A DNA stretch of 64,000 nt from Molanna angustata (taxonomy: Eukaryota > Arthropoda > Insecta > Trichoptera > Molannidae): positions 17,022,341 to 17,086,340 of the forward strand of contig OY754981.1 in NCBI GenBank assembly GCA_963576475.1. The letters run 5' to 3'. Each line of letters opens with the position of its first letter. Position 1 is the stretch's first letter. Below the pieces are notes generated by a model. That model did not search any database, was not told where the DNA came from, and saw nothing but the letters and a program-made list of their open reading frames with translations. Below, one piece after another: positions 22,673-33,834 of this stretch. The translations under genes were made by a program, and so were the position numbers.

Positions 22673-23148
22673 ATAAAATTCGCCAATTGAGGTAATAAAA
22701 AATATTGAAATGATTTGTTTTTGCTAACGGAAAAAAAAACAAATCAATACGAATAAAAATGCGTTTTTTTTTCTACGAATAAAAATGCGTTTTGTAAGAA
22801 ATTTTAATGGAAATTCCCACGTACGGCCGAAAAATTAAATCTAATTGCCTCATTTTTTTAAACATACTCTTCAAATACAGGCAAAATATTTCCATAAAAT
22901 ATGCGTAGTTAAATAAATAAAATATACAAAACCTGTTGTAAAACGCAAAAATATTGGCTTTCGTATTAAGTTTTTTTCAAAAATGTGCTTCACAAATGAC
23001 ATTTTCTACAAACCGTATCATCAAAACGCTTATCGTCCATTTCTTTGCTATGGTCGCATTTTTACCATTACAATAATATCATGACGGTATGTATGTATAT
23101 ATGATCATACAGTTGTGTGAAGTTATGTAGCTTTGTGTTGCATGTTTG
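22673..23148. other. AT-rich DNA with a small tandem duplication
   Basis: ACGAATAAAAATGCGTTTT is duplicated in tandem at about 22749-22793. 23082-23105 (TCATGACGGTATGTATGTAT) looks like a lone RTE 3' tail. Confidence 0.5.
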
Positions 23149-23156
23149 CTCTACAA

Positions 23157-23970
23157 CAGGGGTCTCCAAACTACGGCCCGAGGGCCACATCCGGCCCGCG
23201 GACAGATTTTGTCCGGCCCGCGGAGAGCTAGCATACTTGAAAACTCCTTTTGGAGAACATATTTTTTATAGCAAATTAAATTTAGTTTACTGAAGTATTC
23301 TAATTTTATGTTGAATAATTATTTATATGACATCTACATTGATATGGTCATGGGCTAACTACTCATAACATTGTTGGCTTATTGTTATTGTTTTTGTGAT
23401 AAGTTGGATAAAGAAACACAGAATTGTAATGAATAAAGACATGTATAATATACTTAAACACGCACAAACACGTTTTAAGGAGGTACGCACTATTTTATTT
23501 CACAACAGTGTCATAGGAACTGACTTGTGGTTACGACAATAGCTTTCTTATATATTCCAATTACTGTCATCTAGAAGTGAGTGGAAGACACCAGAACTTT
23601 CTCGAACCAACGAGATTATTCTGTACGTGCTATTAGCGCCATCTATTAGCGATAGAAGGTACTACCTATTTCCGCTTGTGTCCACTAGATGTCGTGTCAC
23701 GTTACTCCTCATGGCTCGTACTCTACGACTAATTTAGAAATTACAGATAATGACAGGAAAATTAATAACATGCAGTGTTGCCGTTTTGCGGACTTTAGTC
23801 CGATTTGCAGCCTTTTTTAAACGTTGCGTACTTTTTCGGACTTTTTTTTTCATCAGTGGACTAGGTATTTCACTTTTTACCACCGGCAACAATGATAATA
23901 TGGTTTTGGCCCTCGAAACTTACTGGAGTAATCAGTATGGCCCTAAGGCTGGAAAGTTTGGAGACCCCTG
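23157..23970. mobile_element. Non-autonomous hAT transposon, 814 bp, perfect TSD
   Basis: Perfect 16-bp TIRs: CAGGGGTCTCCAAACT on the left and its reverse complement at 23955-23970. The 8-bp TSD CTCTACAA is perfect (23149-23156, 23971-23978). The subterminal CGGCCCGAGGGCCACATCCGG block is the usual hAT (Tip100/Charlie-like) signature. The interior has no transposase. It contains GCAGTGTTGCCGTTTTGCGG at 23771, which may be the end of another inserted element. Confidence 0.92.
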
Positions 23971-23978
23971 CTCTACAA

Positions 23979-24849
23979 TATTATTATTTGTAAAAAGCGC
24001 CATCTTTGGAGCCGGGACATACAAGTTTCCCTTGGGATCATAAATTATATGAGTGAGTCGCTCGGTTCCGACATCATATAAAGTAAACACATTCAAGCTT
24101 GAATAGTTGAAATTACAAATAACAAAAAATGTTCTAACATCCTTGTTGAAATATAAATAGTGCACAAAAACTGATTTAAAATGATCATAAAATAATACAG
24201 TGAAAAATGCCTTGAAATAGACAATTGTTCGAAGGGCTTTAAAAGTTCTAGTAGTGGACTATAGCCACTATTCCTCAGAAATGAGGCCAAGAACGAAAAA
24301 TAAGAACTCACCCTCCATTATATTATGTTTTTAAAGTTTTTTCGTGATATTTTTGTGAGTATGGCCCATTTATAATAGTAATAATGAACACTTTCTTGCA
24401 CCCTGCGCAAGTGGCGAGTTTATTGTCGTATGGCAATTTCTTCCAATTAACCAGTGTTTCCAGCCCAGAGAAGCAATATTTGCATGGGAAATTAATTTAA
24501 ATAATTTTATCCTCTGCGAACCCAGGACACCCGCACAGAAACCGAATGCTTACCAACTGTATTGCGTATGGTGTTATAAAAAATGGTTAATTATAAATAG
24601 TGAATTGCGTATCAACTATGAAATGTTGACTTCTGTACAGCCCAAATTATATTATGAAAATTCAAATTCATTTCTACTCGTGAATTTCATCGCTGATAAT
24701 CCTCTAAGTCTCTGAAGAATTTAGTGGTTCCATTTTTTGTAGAAAGATTTTTTAAAAAAGTACTTAATCCTAAATCAAAAAGAAAAAAGTTCATTAAAAC
24801 TATATACAGAAGAGTATGATGTAATCCTAACAACCCTTCAATTTTTTCT
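23979..24849. other. AT-rich DNA with a repeat D fragment
   Basis: 24390-24490 (TTGCACCCTGCGCAAGTGGCGAGTTTATTG...) matches 34735-34800 in inverted orientation and 46005-46060 partly. The rest is unrecognised. Confidence 0.45.
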
Positions 24850-25000
24850 TTTTATTTCAAAAAAATGATTATGTCCTTATAGTAACAAGTATTATATACA
24901 TCCTCACGCATTCCCAAAATTAATCATAAATGCTTGTGCATTATGTAGGTGAAGGATATTGGTCTTGGCAGAACTCGAACTTGCGACCACTGTTATTTCA
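24850..25000 (-). repeat. SINE-A fragment
   Basis: Minus-strand body (ATTATGTCCTTATAGTAACAAG..., CACGCATTCCC...ATAAATGCTTGTG) and part of the tRNA head (GGCAGAACTCGAACTTGCGACCAC). Confidence 0.65.
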
Positions 25001-26117
25001 GATATAGTTTCAAATCGCAAACTTATATATGATGGTGTTTCAATTAGAGCACTTAAACCATGGGTAAAAAGTCACAGAATAGGTTTAAAAACTTACTTTA
25101 GTACATTAGTAGATAGCCCAAATAAAAAGTCTAAAAATTTATATTACTTGTGACTTCAACGAATTATTATTGATGACCGATTTTGAAGAGAAGGGGGATG
25201 CCTTTTAAACTTAATTTAAGTCTGCGACCATGGTTAGAAGTTCAAGTTGAAAATATTCGTCCCTGTTTTTATGTACCTGTGTAGATACTTTGAATGCTAT
25301 GTTGATTATTATGAAAGAACAAAATGGAAGCGATTCAGGTCGAAAGACACTGGTGGAAAATTTACATTTATGACACACATAAATAAGAATTTCCCCAAGA
25401 ATATCATCTGACAGCTTAAGAGATGTTCCGAGAAGGTAAATGTTTTATTTACGAACTCGCATTATTGCGAATTATTATAAATTATAATAATTTTATGAAT
25501 TACACGTGTACATAAATTATTACAAATCCAATAGCCTTCACATTGGAGAGATTTCTTTTTAAGTTAATATAAATGCCCTATACAACACACCTGATTTTTT
25601 ATGAAATTATTTATCATAAAAATCATGATTTGAAAATATTTACATAAAATGTGAAATAAATTCAATGAATATAAAATAAACGTTCATGTTTGTGTATGAT
25701 ATTTATTTTATGTTATGGTTTTGATGATGTTTTTATTTATTCTTGATTTGAAATGTTATTTCTTTTTGTATAGCTTTTGGTTTAGAAATGTTTGTCTTTT
25801 TTATATAATTGTTAATTTATTATTTATTTTAGTTAAGTATTTTTATTGTGTAAGCAAAGAGCTGCTGCTTTCCTAAACACAAGCTTCCAGCTTAAATTAG
25901 GAAAGGAAATATTAATTAGTTGATTTTTTATAACGTGTATTGAATGTTACTCATACATATATTAATAAATAAAATAAAAAATAACAACAATGAATAATTT
26001 AAGTAAAATTAATTTCCCTATTTTAGGTAGGCAGAGAGCCGAACCGAACCAAAGGCCATACTCCTCTGTTGATATACATTTCTGGCTACATTCACATCCG
26101 TGCATCGCCTCTTCTAT
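25001..26117. other. AT-rich intergenic DNA, nothing recognised
   Basis: Long T- and A-rich runs, no supported feature. Confidence 0.5.
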
Positions 26118-26128
26118 TATTCTTACTT

Positions 26129-29100
26129 AAATCCGGTTCTGATCAATGTCCAGCTTTTCAGGCTTCTCTGAGCCGTGCCCTATTAACTGTTGATTATGGC
26201 CTGTAGTATATCCCTATCAGCCGGTCTTAAAATCGGACAGCTTAATCTGGGCCGACGTCGTGCTGCCTCCTTGGAGCTTATGCAACTTGCCCATCAACTG
26301 AATCTTGATATCTGTCTGGTTCAGGAACCTTACATTGGCGACGGCTCTATGTATGGGACGGATTCAGACTTCCGTGTAATTTCTGCCACTTGCTGTTCCA
26401 TTGATTTGCCCCCTCTAGCATCAATAATTATTTTTAATTCTGCAATATCCTATATCTTACTAGATCATCTTTCCTCGAGCACTACAGTCGTGCTTGAAGT
26501 TTCTCTTTTTGGTGAATCCATGTATTTGGTATCAACCTACTTCAAATTTAGTGACCCGATTGAACCACATGTGTGCTTGTTGGACAGTATAATGAATCAT
26601 CTAGGTGGAGCTTCCATTCTGATTGGCGGTGACTTAAATGCTGAATCCCCTTTATGGTGCACTTCAGTATCTCTGGGCTCCAGAAAAGCTAAACGCGGTG
26701 AATTGTGCGAGAATTTCATAGCAGCGCATGCTCTTTCAGTCATTAACGATCCCACTAGCCCACCTACTTTTTCTAGTACCGTCGGTTCTGGTCACATCGA
26801 TGTTACTATTGCCTCTTCCCGAATTGCAGACAAAATCAGCCAATGGTGTGTCCATGTGGACGCTTCTTGCAGCGACCATGAACTCATCACATTTTCTGTA
26901 CGTTCATCCTTAGTTGAACAGCACATCCCTTCTCTAATTCCTGGACGTTTTCGCACCAAGTCTAATCGTTTGATTGATTTTGACTTTGAGTTTTCTCGCT
27001 TCCTTGATCACTTCAATCACACTCTATTGACAACACATGAAATGGCATCCGCCCTTACTGATAGCATTGTCACATGTGCTGAAAAAACTATTGGCAGATC
27101 AATACCTCGAAAGCTAATGCCAAATACGTGGTGGCATTCCGGTCTTGACGCTCTAAAGCAATGTGCATCACGCTCTCGTCGAGCCCTACGAACAGGTCGA
27201 AGTCGAAACTACACAGGTTTTACTATTTCAAGCCTTTACTGTAGTTACAGAAAGGCCCACAATCGTTACAAAAAAGAGATAATTCGCGCTAAAACCGCAA
27301 GCTGGCATAAAATGGTCTCTGAGGTAACTGTTTCGGATCCTTGGGGTGCTGTGTTTAAATGTGTTTCATCAAAACGAGATAACAATAGAGCTCTTTCATG
27401 TATAATCCGTATATATAATGGCAATATGACTTCATCCATTGATGATACTGCCTCTGCTTTCCTGGATGCATTAGTCTCAAAAGACAATCCTCTGACTGAT
27501 AACGATTTTCACAAACAGGTTCGTACTCTTCAAAAAACTATTCCTCTAACATCCCCTTCGCCACCAACTTCTGCTGAGGAACTTGATTTAATTATCAAGA
27601 ACCTTAAGCAAAATAAATCCCCAGGCTTAAATCGCATTGATTCTTCTCTAGCACAGAGATGCTGGCGTCTAGCTCGTTCTGAAATGACTGTCCTCTTCAA
27701 CCGATGTCTAAATGAAGGCTGTTTTCCAGATTGCTGGAAAACAGGTCTCATGACGATAATATCCAAACGTTGCGATCGCTCTAGTACGGATCCCAAATCA
27801 TACAGACCCATTACTCTTCTCCCTATTCTAGGTAAAGTTCTCGAGCAATTGATTTGCCGTAGAATTGAGTCACATCTCTCTAATTATCGTCCGCTATCCC
27901 GACGCCAATTTGGTTTTCGTCCCGGCTTCTCCACCGTTGACGCTGTTAACGAGATGATAGATTTTGTAGAGTGCTCCAATGAGAAATATGTTGTAGCCAT
28001 CTCGCTTGATATAAGTGGTGCGTTTGACAATGCTTGGTGGCCGCTCATTCTGCACAAACTTAAGGCTAGAAATATTCCTCGTAACTTATACCTTATTGTT
28101 AAGAGCTACTTCGAAAATCGCCACATAGTCCTTCCTGGGGGTCAATTTATTCATAAGCGACAAGTAAGCATTGGATGTCCTCAAGGTTCTGTTCTCGGTC
28201 CACTTCTTTGGAACATTCTTTTCGATGGTCTATTGGATCTTCCTCTTACGAGCAACTGTATAATTCAAGCATATGCTGATGATGCTTACAGTATGATTCG
28301 TGCTGATTCTCGCAGATCAATCGAGAACTCAGCCACCCAAGCGCTGAGCTTTGTTTCTGACTGGGGTATAAAAAACAAGCTATGCTTCGCTCCGAACAAG
28401 ACTTATGGCCTGGTATTTAAGGGCATACTTCGCAGACGGCCGTCCATTCAGTTTCTAGGAACTAATATTGTCTTTCGAGACCAAGTCACCTGTCTCGGAG
28501 TTATTCTAGAAAGGGGACCGAGTTTCAAAAATCATGCCAAATCATGTGTAGATAAGGCTAAGTTTGCTTTCATTAAAATAGGACACCTCGCCAAAGCAAG
28601 CTGGGGTCTGCAATTTCCTATCGCCCGCCTTTTCTACAAAGCCGTTTATCTTGGCATCGCTTGCTATGCGGCAGGTTGTTGGTCTAACGCCTGCGAGTTT
28701 CAGCATATTCGAAGAACTTTGCTTTCAGGCCAAAGATTCGCTCTCATTGCACTATCCAAAGCTTACAGAACAAGCCCCACCGAAGCCCTGCCAATTTTGA
28801 CAGGCTTAACCCCCCTTGATCTTGAAATTCAACGTAGAGGTGCTATTTTCAATTTATTGCGAGGCCGTCCTTCTGTCGTCGGTGACACTTCTTTTCACCC
28901 CCCTGAAAGTCGAATGTCTCGAAGCTCAATTAAGAGAAACGTGAGCGACACTCTACTAAACATTTGGCAAAACCGCTGGACGACCTGTCTAGTTGGTAGA
29001 GTTACCTTTTTATTTTTTCCTGACGTGAGGTCGCGACTGAAATCTCCTTGGGTTGTTCCAGACTTTTGGACTTCTCAATTTCTCACAGGACACGGTAACT

Positions 29101-29643
29101 TTAAAAGCTATCTCCATCGCTTCAACATTGCTCCCTCTTCCTCATGTCAGTTTTGTCAATGTCCGGACCAAACTTCGGATCACATCCTTTGGGAGTGTTC
29201 CCACCCAATTGTGTCCTCTTACAGATCGGAGCTCCTCGTTGCTGTCCGTGAGCCTCTTCAAGGTCCCATTGGACATGCGGACTTAGTGATCTCGAAGAAC
29301 AATTACAAAGCCTTCAAACGATTTTGCCATAGATACGGTGCCTTATTATCCGAAGATTCTCACTGACTTTTCTGTTTCCAGAGATCTTGGTCACTTCTCT
29401 GATGCCCTATATATATATGGATCTGAAGTCGCCGACAGTCCGCAAGTGTGAATCTCAATTCGCACTTGTTGATTGTTCTTTTTGCACCATGGTGCCGAGA
29501 TTGCTAATCTAGAGGGCTCCATGAGCTACTCTTCGTGCCATGCATTGTTTTTTTTTGTCATTCATTCTAGCGTTCTGCGAAGGGGCCGTTGACAGTCCCC
29601 ATATGCGGAGCGGGTGGTGGTGGGAGTAGCGAATAAAAAAAAG
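26129..29643 (+). mobile_element. R1-clade LINE, 5'-truncated, 11-bp TSD
   Basis: Direct repeats TATTCTTACTT at 26118-26128 and 29644-29654 define the insertion. It begins inside the last ORF1 codons (SGSDQCPAFQ, then LSRALLTVDYGL-stop at 26204-26206), compare TNDCPAYQ and VSRALLNIDYGV in the first copy. It carries complete ORF2 and a 277-bp 3' UTR ending GCGAATAAAAAAAAG. Truncation at the 5' end with a TSD is the normal outcome of incomplete target-primed reverse transcription. Confidence 0.92.
26196..29366 (+). CDS. R1-clade LINE ORF2, complete (1056 aa)
   Basis: The ATG at 26196 (MACSIS) matches the MACNAS start of the first copy and overlaps the ORF1 stop by 11 nt. The frame can be extended two codons upstream only through a TTG, which I reject. 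Domains: AP-like endonuclease (~1-235; NLGR, QEPY, GGDLNAESPLWC, SDHELITF), RT (~440-780; SYRPITLLP, SLDISGAFDNAWW, GCPQGSVLGPLLW, YADD at 693-696) and a C-terminal zinc motif C-x2-C-x8-H-x4-C from C984. All catalytic residues I can identify are present. Two positions differ from the first copy at conserved spots: Asn479 for Asp in PG-x-DRID, and Ser523 for Pro in the IPKR motif. It may be enzymatically weakened, and ORF1 is lost, so it could act only in trans. Confidence 0.93.
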   Translation: MACSISLSAGLKIGQLNLGRRRAASLELMQLAHQLNLDICLVQEPYIGDGSMYGTDSDFRVISATCCSIDLPPLASIIIFNSAISYILLDHLSSSTTVVLEVSLFGESMYLVSTYFKFSDPIEPHVCLLDSIMNHLGGASILIGGDLNAESPLWCTSVSLGSRKAKRGELCENFIAAHALSVINDPTSPPTFSSTVGSGHIDVTIASSRIADKISQWCVHVDASCSDHELITFSVRSSLVEQHIPSLIPGRFRTKSNRLIDFDFEFSRFLDHFNHTLLTTHEMASALTDSIVTCAEKTIGRSIPRKLMPNTWWHSGLDALKQCASRSRRALRTGRSRNYTGFTISSLYCSYRKAHNRYKKEIIRAKTASWHKMVSEVTVSDPWGAVFKCVSSKRDNNRALSCIIRIYNGNMTSSIDDTASAFLDALVSKDNPLTDNDFHKQVRTLQKTIPLTSPSPPTSAEELDLIIKNLKQNKSPGLNRIDSSLAQRCWRLARSEMTVLFNRCLNEGCFPDCWKTGLMTIISKRCDRSSTDPKSYRPITLLPILGKVLEQLICRRIESHLSNYRPLSRRQFGFRPGFSTVDAVNEMIDFVECSNEKYVVAISLDISGAFDNAWWPLILHKLKARNIPRNLYLIVKSYFENRHIVLPGGQFIHKRQVSIGCPQGSVLGPLLWNILFDGLLDLPLTSNCIIQAYADDAYSMIRADSRRSIENSATQALSFVSDWGIKNKLCFAPNKTYGLVFKGILRRRPSIQFLGTNIVFRDQVTCLGVILERGPSFKNHAKSCVDKAKFAFIKIGHLAKASWGLQFPIARLFYKAVYLGIACYAAGCWSNACEFQHIRRTLLSGQRFALIALSKAYRTSPTEALPILTGLTPLDLEIQRRGAIFNLLRGRPSVVGDTSFHPPESRMSRSSIKRNVSDTLLNIWQNRWTTCLVGRVTFLFFPDVRSRLKSPWVVPDFWTSQFLTGHGNFKSYLHRFNIAPSSSCQFCQCPDQTSDHILWECSHPIVSSYRSELLVAVREPLQGPIGHADLVISKNNYKAFKRFCHRYGALLSEDSH

Positions 29644-29654
29644 TATTCTTACTT

Positions 29655-30450
29655 GAAACGTCTTCATCTTTCAAAATTCCATTAATGTGATCGTGTCAAC
29701 TTTTCCTTGGCCGGCCTTATACATACTTTTCGTTCCTCTTTTATGAGCCTCATATTTTTTTTGTTAGATGCTCATCGCTCATTCTTTCTATGTATCTAAG
29801 CCACCATAGGGAATTTATTTTCATCTTACTTACGATGTCTTTCATATAGATTTCATATAGAACATAAAAAAGAATAAAAATAAACTTTGGAAATATAGGC
29901 AGTTAAACACATAAATTTATCATAAAAAATGTTTTTCTTAATAAAAAACGTTTGAGAATCTCTGGATTTTTATTGAAAAAACAAATTTGTATTTAAAGAT
30001 AAATACTTATTTATTTGTTTAAATAAGTATTTATCTTTAAGAGGAGATTAAATTTAAGGGAAGATTAGGTACTGTATCACACAATATTTTTGACTTAAGT
30101 TAAACTCTCAATGGCCAAATCTAACACCGGGCCTATAATATATCATATTTTATCAATAAATTTGTGATGTTCTTTATATTTTTGTGTACTTTTGATACTT
30201 GGCATCACTATTTTCAAAATCATTAAACCAAAAGTAGGTAATAGGAAATAACCCTGATACAGGATTTTTCCCTAGTGGGGGATTATAACTAAATACCTAC
30301 AACTTAAATAAAATATCGATTCAACCTATTATAAGATGTATATATATAAATAAATAGGTATCACTATTTTTAACATTACTTAAGAAACTTAAAAATATGT
30401 GATATATTTAAAAAGGTACAAAAGATTATTTATGCTCATAAATCTGTAAT
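29655..30450. other. AT-rich DNA with a repeat C piece and a small hairpin
   Basis: 29870-29970 matches the middle of repeat C in inverted orientation (AAACTTTGGAAATATAGG...CATAAATTTATCATAAAA). 29993-30013 and 30020-30040 form a perfect 21-bp hairpin with a 6-nt loop. Confidence 0.55.
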
Positions 30451-30461
30451 TGTAATTACAG

Positions 30462-30800
30462 TATAAAAGGGGACATAAGGAGAGAATGCAAGATAAAGAA
30501 GGATATTATATGTAAAATGAAAGTAAATGCCATGAGGTGGTTTGGACATATTGAAAGAATGAACGATAAACGACTGACCAAAAAAATATACTTGGGTGCG
30601 AGAGATGGAGTGAATAGCAGAGGTCGCCCCAGAAAGGGATGGCATGACCATGTGAATGATATTTTGAAAAAAGGAAACAAAAAGTTTGAACAATCGCATG
30701 TATGCGACGTTGTATGTGTGCAAAAATAGATAAGTATGGCGCTCGGTTCTCACTGCATACCCCGTAAGGGACATGGCGTGATGGTATGTATGTATGTATG
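30462..30800 (+). pseudogene. RTE-clade LINE 3' fragment with TSD
   Basis: Same family as 20115. It starts at GDIRRECKIKKDIICKMKVN and reads RWFGHIERMNDKRLTKKIY, then GRPRKGWHDHVNDILK. It shifts frame near 30690, and the end (CTGCATACCCCGTAAGGGAC) is recognisable. The (ATGT)n tail is followed by TGTAATTACAG at 30799-30809, which repeats TGTAATTACAG at 30451-30461. Only the C-terminal tail is present. Confidence 0.85.
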
Positions 30801-30809
30801 TAATTACAG

Positions 30810-31310
30810 ATAGGTATTAATGTATAGAAGATATTGCACACGTAAATAAACTATACTACTATCCCGAGAACCAACAGCGTCTATGTTGTATCGATTCCAA
30901 TGTATCTGCGTTAGTTGAAAGAGTTTTAATTGTGTGTTTAATAATATTTTTAAATGTCTTGTTTGTTTGTAGTTCTTTTATCTACTGGGATGTATGAAAA
31001 TTATACATATGTATAGTAAATTATATAGTAATAAGAAGCCTGCCTCACCAATCATGTTTTCTTTGCAGAAACTTCACCAACATTCATCCGTGGTAGGTGT
31101 GCCTTATCTATTAACTTCACTCATTACGTTCTGAATACATTGAACGTAAAACTTTTTTTAAATGACAACTAATAATATAGATATTTATCCTATAAATTCA
31201 CGAATCACTTTTAAAACAAAATTCTTTTATGAAATTTTTAAAAAAAATATCAATTATTAATTAATGATTTTAAAGTTTTTTGTGTTAACAGAGTGGAAAT
31301 CTATTTTTAA
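30810..31310. other. AT-rich intergenic DNA, nothing recognised
   Basis: No supported feature. Confidence 0.5.
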
Positions 31311-31556
31311 ATTAATGTAAAAATATATTCAAAGTTTTTTTCCACAAAAATTTGACTATAATCACATAAAGTTTCCGCCTAGGTGGCTCGGCATTATCAA
31401 GGTCTAAAATGAAAGGTAAAAACTCATTTCATTTAAGACTAGTTAGACTTAGTTTCATTTTTGACCTTGATAATGACGAAATCTAGACGAAAACGATCGG
31501 TCATTATAATCGACTTATTGTGGAAAAATACTTTGGTATATATTTGTTCATTAATT
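31311..31556. mobile_element. Imperfect foldback MITE, ~100-bp arms
   Basis: The inner arms 31392-31414 and 31453-31475 match at 22 of 23. Pairing continues outward through TTTCCGCCTAGG/TCTAGACGAAAA, TTTCCACAA/TTGTGGAAAA and ATTAATG/CATTAAT to about 31311 and 31556. The structure has no ORF. The ends are not sharply defined and no TSD was found. Confidence 0.68.
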
Positions 31557-31650
31557 ATAATTTAATTTTAAAATATTTGATCCATAATAATATCAAATGT
31601 AATGTTTTTAAAAGTTGTTTATACGCAATCATTGGATTTTTCCCTGATTG

Positions 31651-31750
31651 ACAGATCCAGACTGAAAACACAATTAAAAACTGTGTCTCCACCGGGAATC
31701 GAACCCGGGACCTTCAGATCAGATACCTAACCAACTGAGCCACGAAGAAC
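31651..31750 (-). repeat. SINE-B fragment (head)
   Basis: The best-preserved pol III boxes of the family: GGAATCGAACCC and CCAACTGAGCCACGAAG on the complement, then the GAAAACACAATTAAAAACTG body start. Confidence 0.75.
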
Positions 31751-32489
31751 GACATATTATAAAAGATCCTGGAATTCAACTAAAATAAAAAACAACTTCT
31801 CAATAAATGGCGTTACAAAGAAGGTTTCTTCGTTATTTCGTAGATAGTAAAATTATGTTGTTTTCAAACGAATTGTCATCAATTTATTATTGAAATATAG
31901 GGAACAATAATTGCATTAATAGGGGATCTAAATAAGAAGGCATAATTGGTGAACGTTACGCAAGCGCATAAAGTGATCACGTAAACCAGCCGATTAGAAG
32001 TCATAAGCCCTGTGGGTGCCTTGAGTTCCTGGTTATTCAATAATATTCCAACTTCGTCTCTATTGAGATGTTAAAAATGTGTCAAAAATTTCATTCACTA
32101 AATCTTTTATTTTAGTTTTTTGACATTTATTTGGTCGCCGCAAGAACTTCCCTCGCTTAGAGAATGATTCTTTTTTTAGAGAAACCATTTTCAAATGGTT
32201 TCCGAAAAAAAACGCATGTGGTGTCCGTTAAATCCATAGTGGCTTCAGACAGGAAATTTGTTTTTAGCCAATATCTCGGAGCTTTCGTTCAAAAATCAAT
32301 TCCAATATCCAAGTACCAATTTTACGCCAGTAAAACTTGTTTGAGAAAGAAACTATTGCAAACTCCTGAAAACTAAAGTCGATAACGTGTGTTTCAAAAA
32401 AGGAACATGTAAAAAAAGAAAAATTGTGTGCTGATACCTACTTTTGCTTTAGGTAGGTTTTAAGAAGCGTTTAGAATAAAGGCTAGCGT
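31751..32489. other. AT-rich intergenic DNA, nothing recognised
   Basis: 31945-32040 (CACGTAAACCAGCCG..., GGGTGCCTTGAGTTCCTGG) is an inverted, diverged match to 5040-5115 (GAACCAGGAGCTCAAAGCACC...), a short unclassified repeat. Confidence 0.45.
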
Positions 32490-33015
32490 CAATACAGGCG
32501 CAGCGGACGGAGCGCATCAGACAGATTTCAGGGAAAGAGACTCTCTAGGGGGGACATATTATCTTGTATCACACGTATGAGAATTGGCCATTGTCTTGTT
32601 GCTTCCCACCTTCACAAAATCAATATAATTAACAGTCCACTTTGTGATTGTGGTCAGGAGGCGGAGACTCTTGACCATTTATTTTTTTTATTGCTTCAAC
32701 CGTATATCTTCCAACAATTTATTTTATTTTAATCTGGTCAAAATAACTTGCACATCCCCAATCAATATATCATATATAATGTCGATTCAAAATTTTAAAT
32801 TAACAAACATATTACTTAACTTCTTAAAGTCAAATAAAATCCAACTTTAATTAATTTAATTTTAACAAATTCAACCAAATTATGATATTTTCACCAAGGC
32901 AAAAATCACTCTGTAGGGTGAATTTCCATTAAACGAAAAAAAAAATTCTTTGTATAGAAATTCATACAAGTGCGTCCAGTGACCGGCAGCGGACGGAGCG
33001 CATCAGACGGATTTT
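32490..33015 (+). repeat. Direct pair of CAGCGGACGGAGCGCATCAG elements
   Basis: CAGCGGACGGAGCGCATCAG occurs at about 32501 and 32987 in the same orientation, each continuing ACRGATTT. This GC-rich word looks like a transposon terminus, but no partner inverted copy is seen, so the element type is unknown. Confidence 0.55.
32562..32715 (+). pseudogene. LINE ORF2 C-terminal zinc-motif remnant
   Basis: One frame reads TRMRIGHCLVASHLHKINII, then SPLCDCGQEAETLDHLFF. This is the C-x-C/H-rich tail found after the RT or RNase H of Jockey/I-type insect LINEs. Only about 45 codons remain. Confidence 0.65.
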
Positions 33016-33834
33016 GTACCAAATGAATTCATTACAAAACAATTGCTTCGTGGTACTCCTGAATTTCATTATACCTACACATTAAAATTAATTGATTAAT
33101 AATTTGATTTTCGAGATGCAATGGTTGTTTATATATGTTTATAGGTGAGCCGCCGTGGGTAGGTGCCACACAGTGGAGAGAAGTATCACACACCGGAGAG
33201 AGAGAGAGAATGGATAGCATTCACAGCAATAACAGTAATACAAGAGGGGGAGCTGTTTTCACCTGATAACGGAGCTTCACAGAATCTACTTAATGCCGTG
33301 CCGTAGCGGATCTTACCTCTGCCATACAACGGAACTCCAACCATACTACATACAATACATACAATACCACCTCCCTCACAAACCACGCACCAATACTTAA
33401 ATCTAAATGTGGTATTCATAAGGTTGCCATAAAAATATATTTCAAATATAGATTTTCATAATATACTAGATGAAGTACTCCGTGCAATGAGTGAGTCATC
33501 AATCATCAACATATTGCAGTTTTCCTTACCTTGCAACACTACCTAGATAACTGTTCTCTAAATCTTAATGAAAAAAGTGGTTTTATTTTCGAAAAATAAA
33601 TCCGAAAACAATTCAAATAAGTCGTTATTCTCTATAGAAAAACGATGTGGTCTGCCAATCAAGTTGTCGAGAATTCCGCGGAAAGAAGCCTCACTTCGAT
33701 TCGTACAAAAATTTTATACTACTTCTAGTATAATATATTATAATGAAAAACTATGATTTGAAAATAACTGTTTTCTAATATATTATCTTGTCAATCTCTA
33801 TCGATCATCAATTCGACATATTTTTTTATTCCCC
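32716..33834. other. AT-rich DNA with a GA tract
   Basis: A short (GA)n tract at 33195-33208. An ORF at 33186-33419 minus has no recognisable product. Confidence 0.5.

Noticed and set aside
33185..33215. CRISPR or regulatory array at the GA-rich patch
   Set aside because: A simple GA repeat. No spaced repeats, and the genome is eukaryotic.
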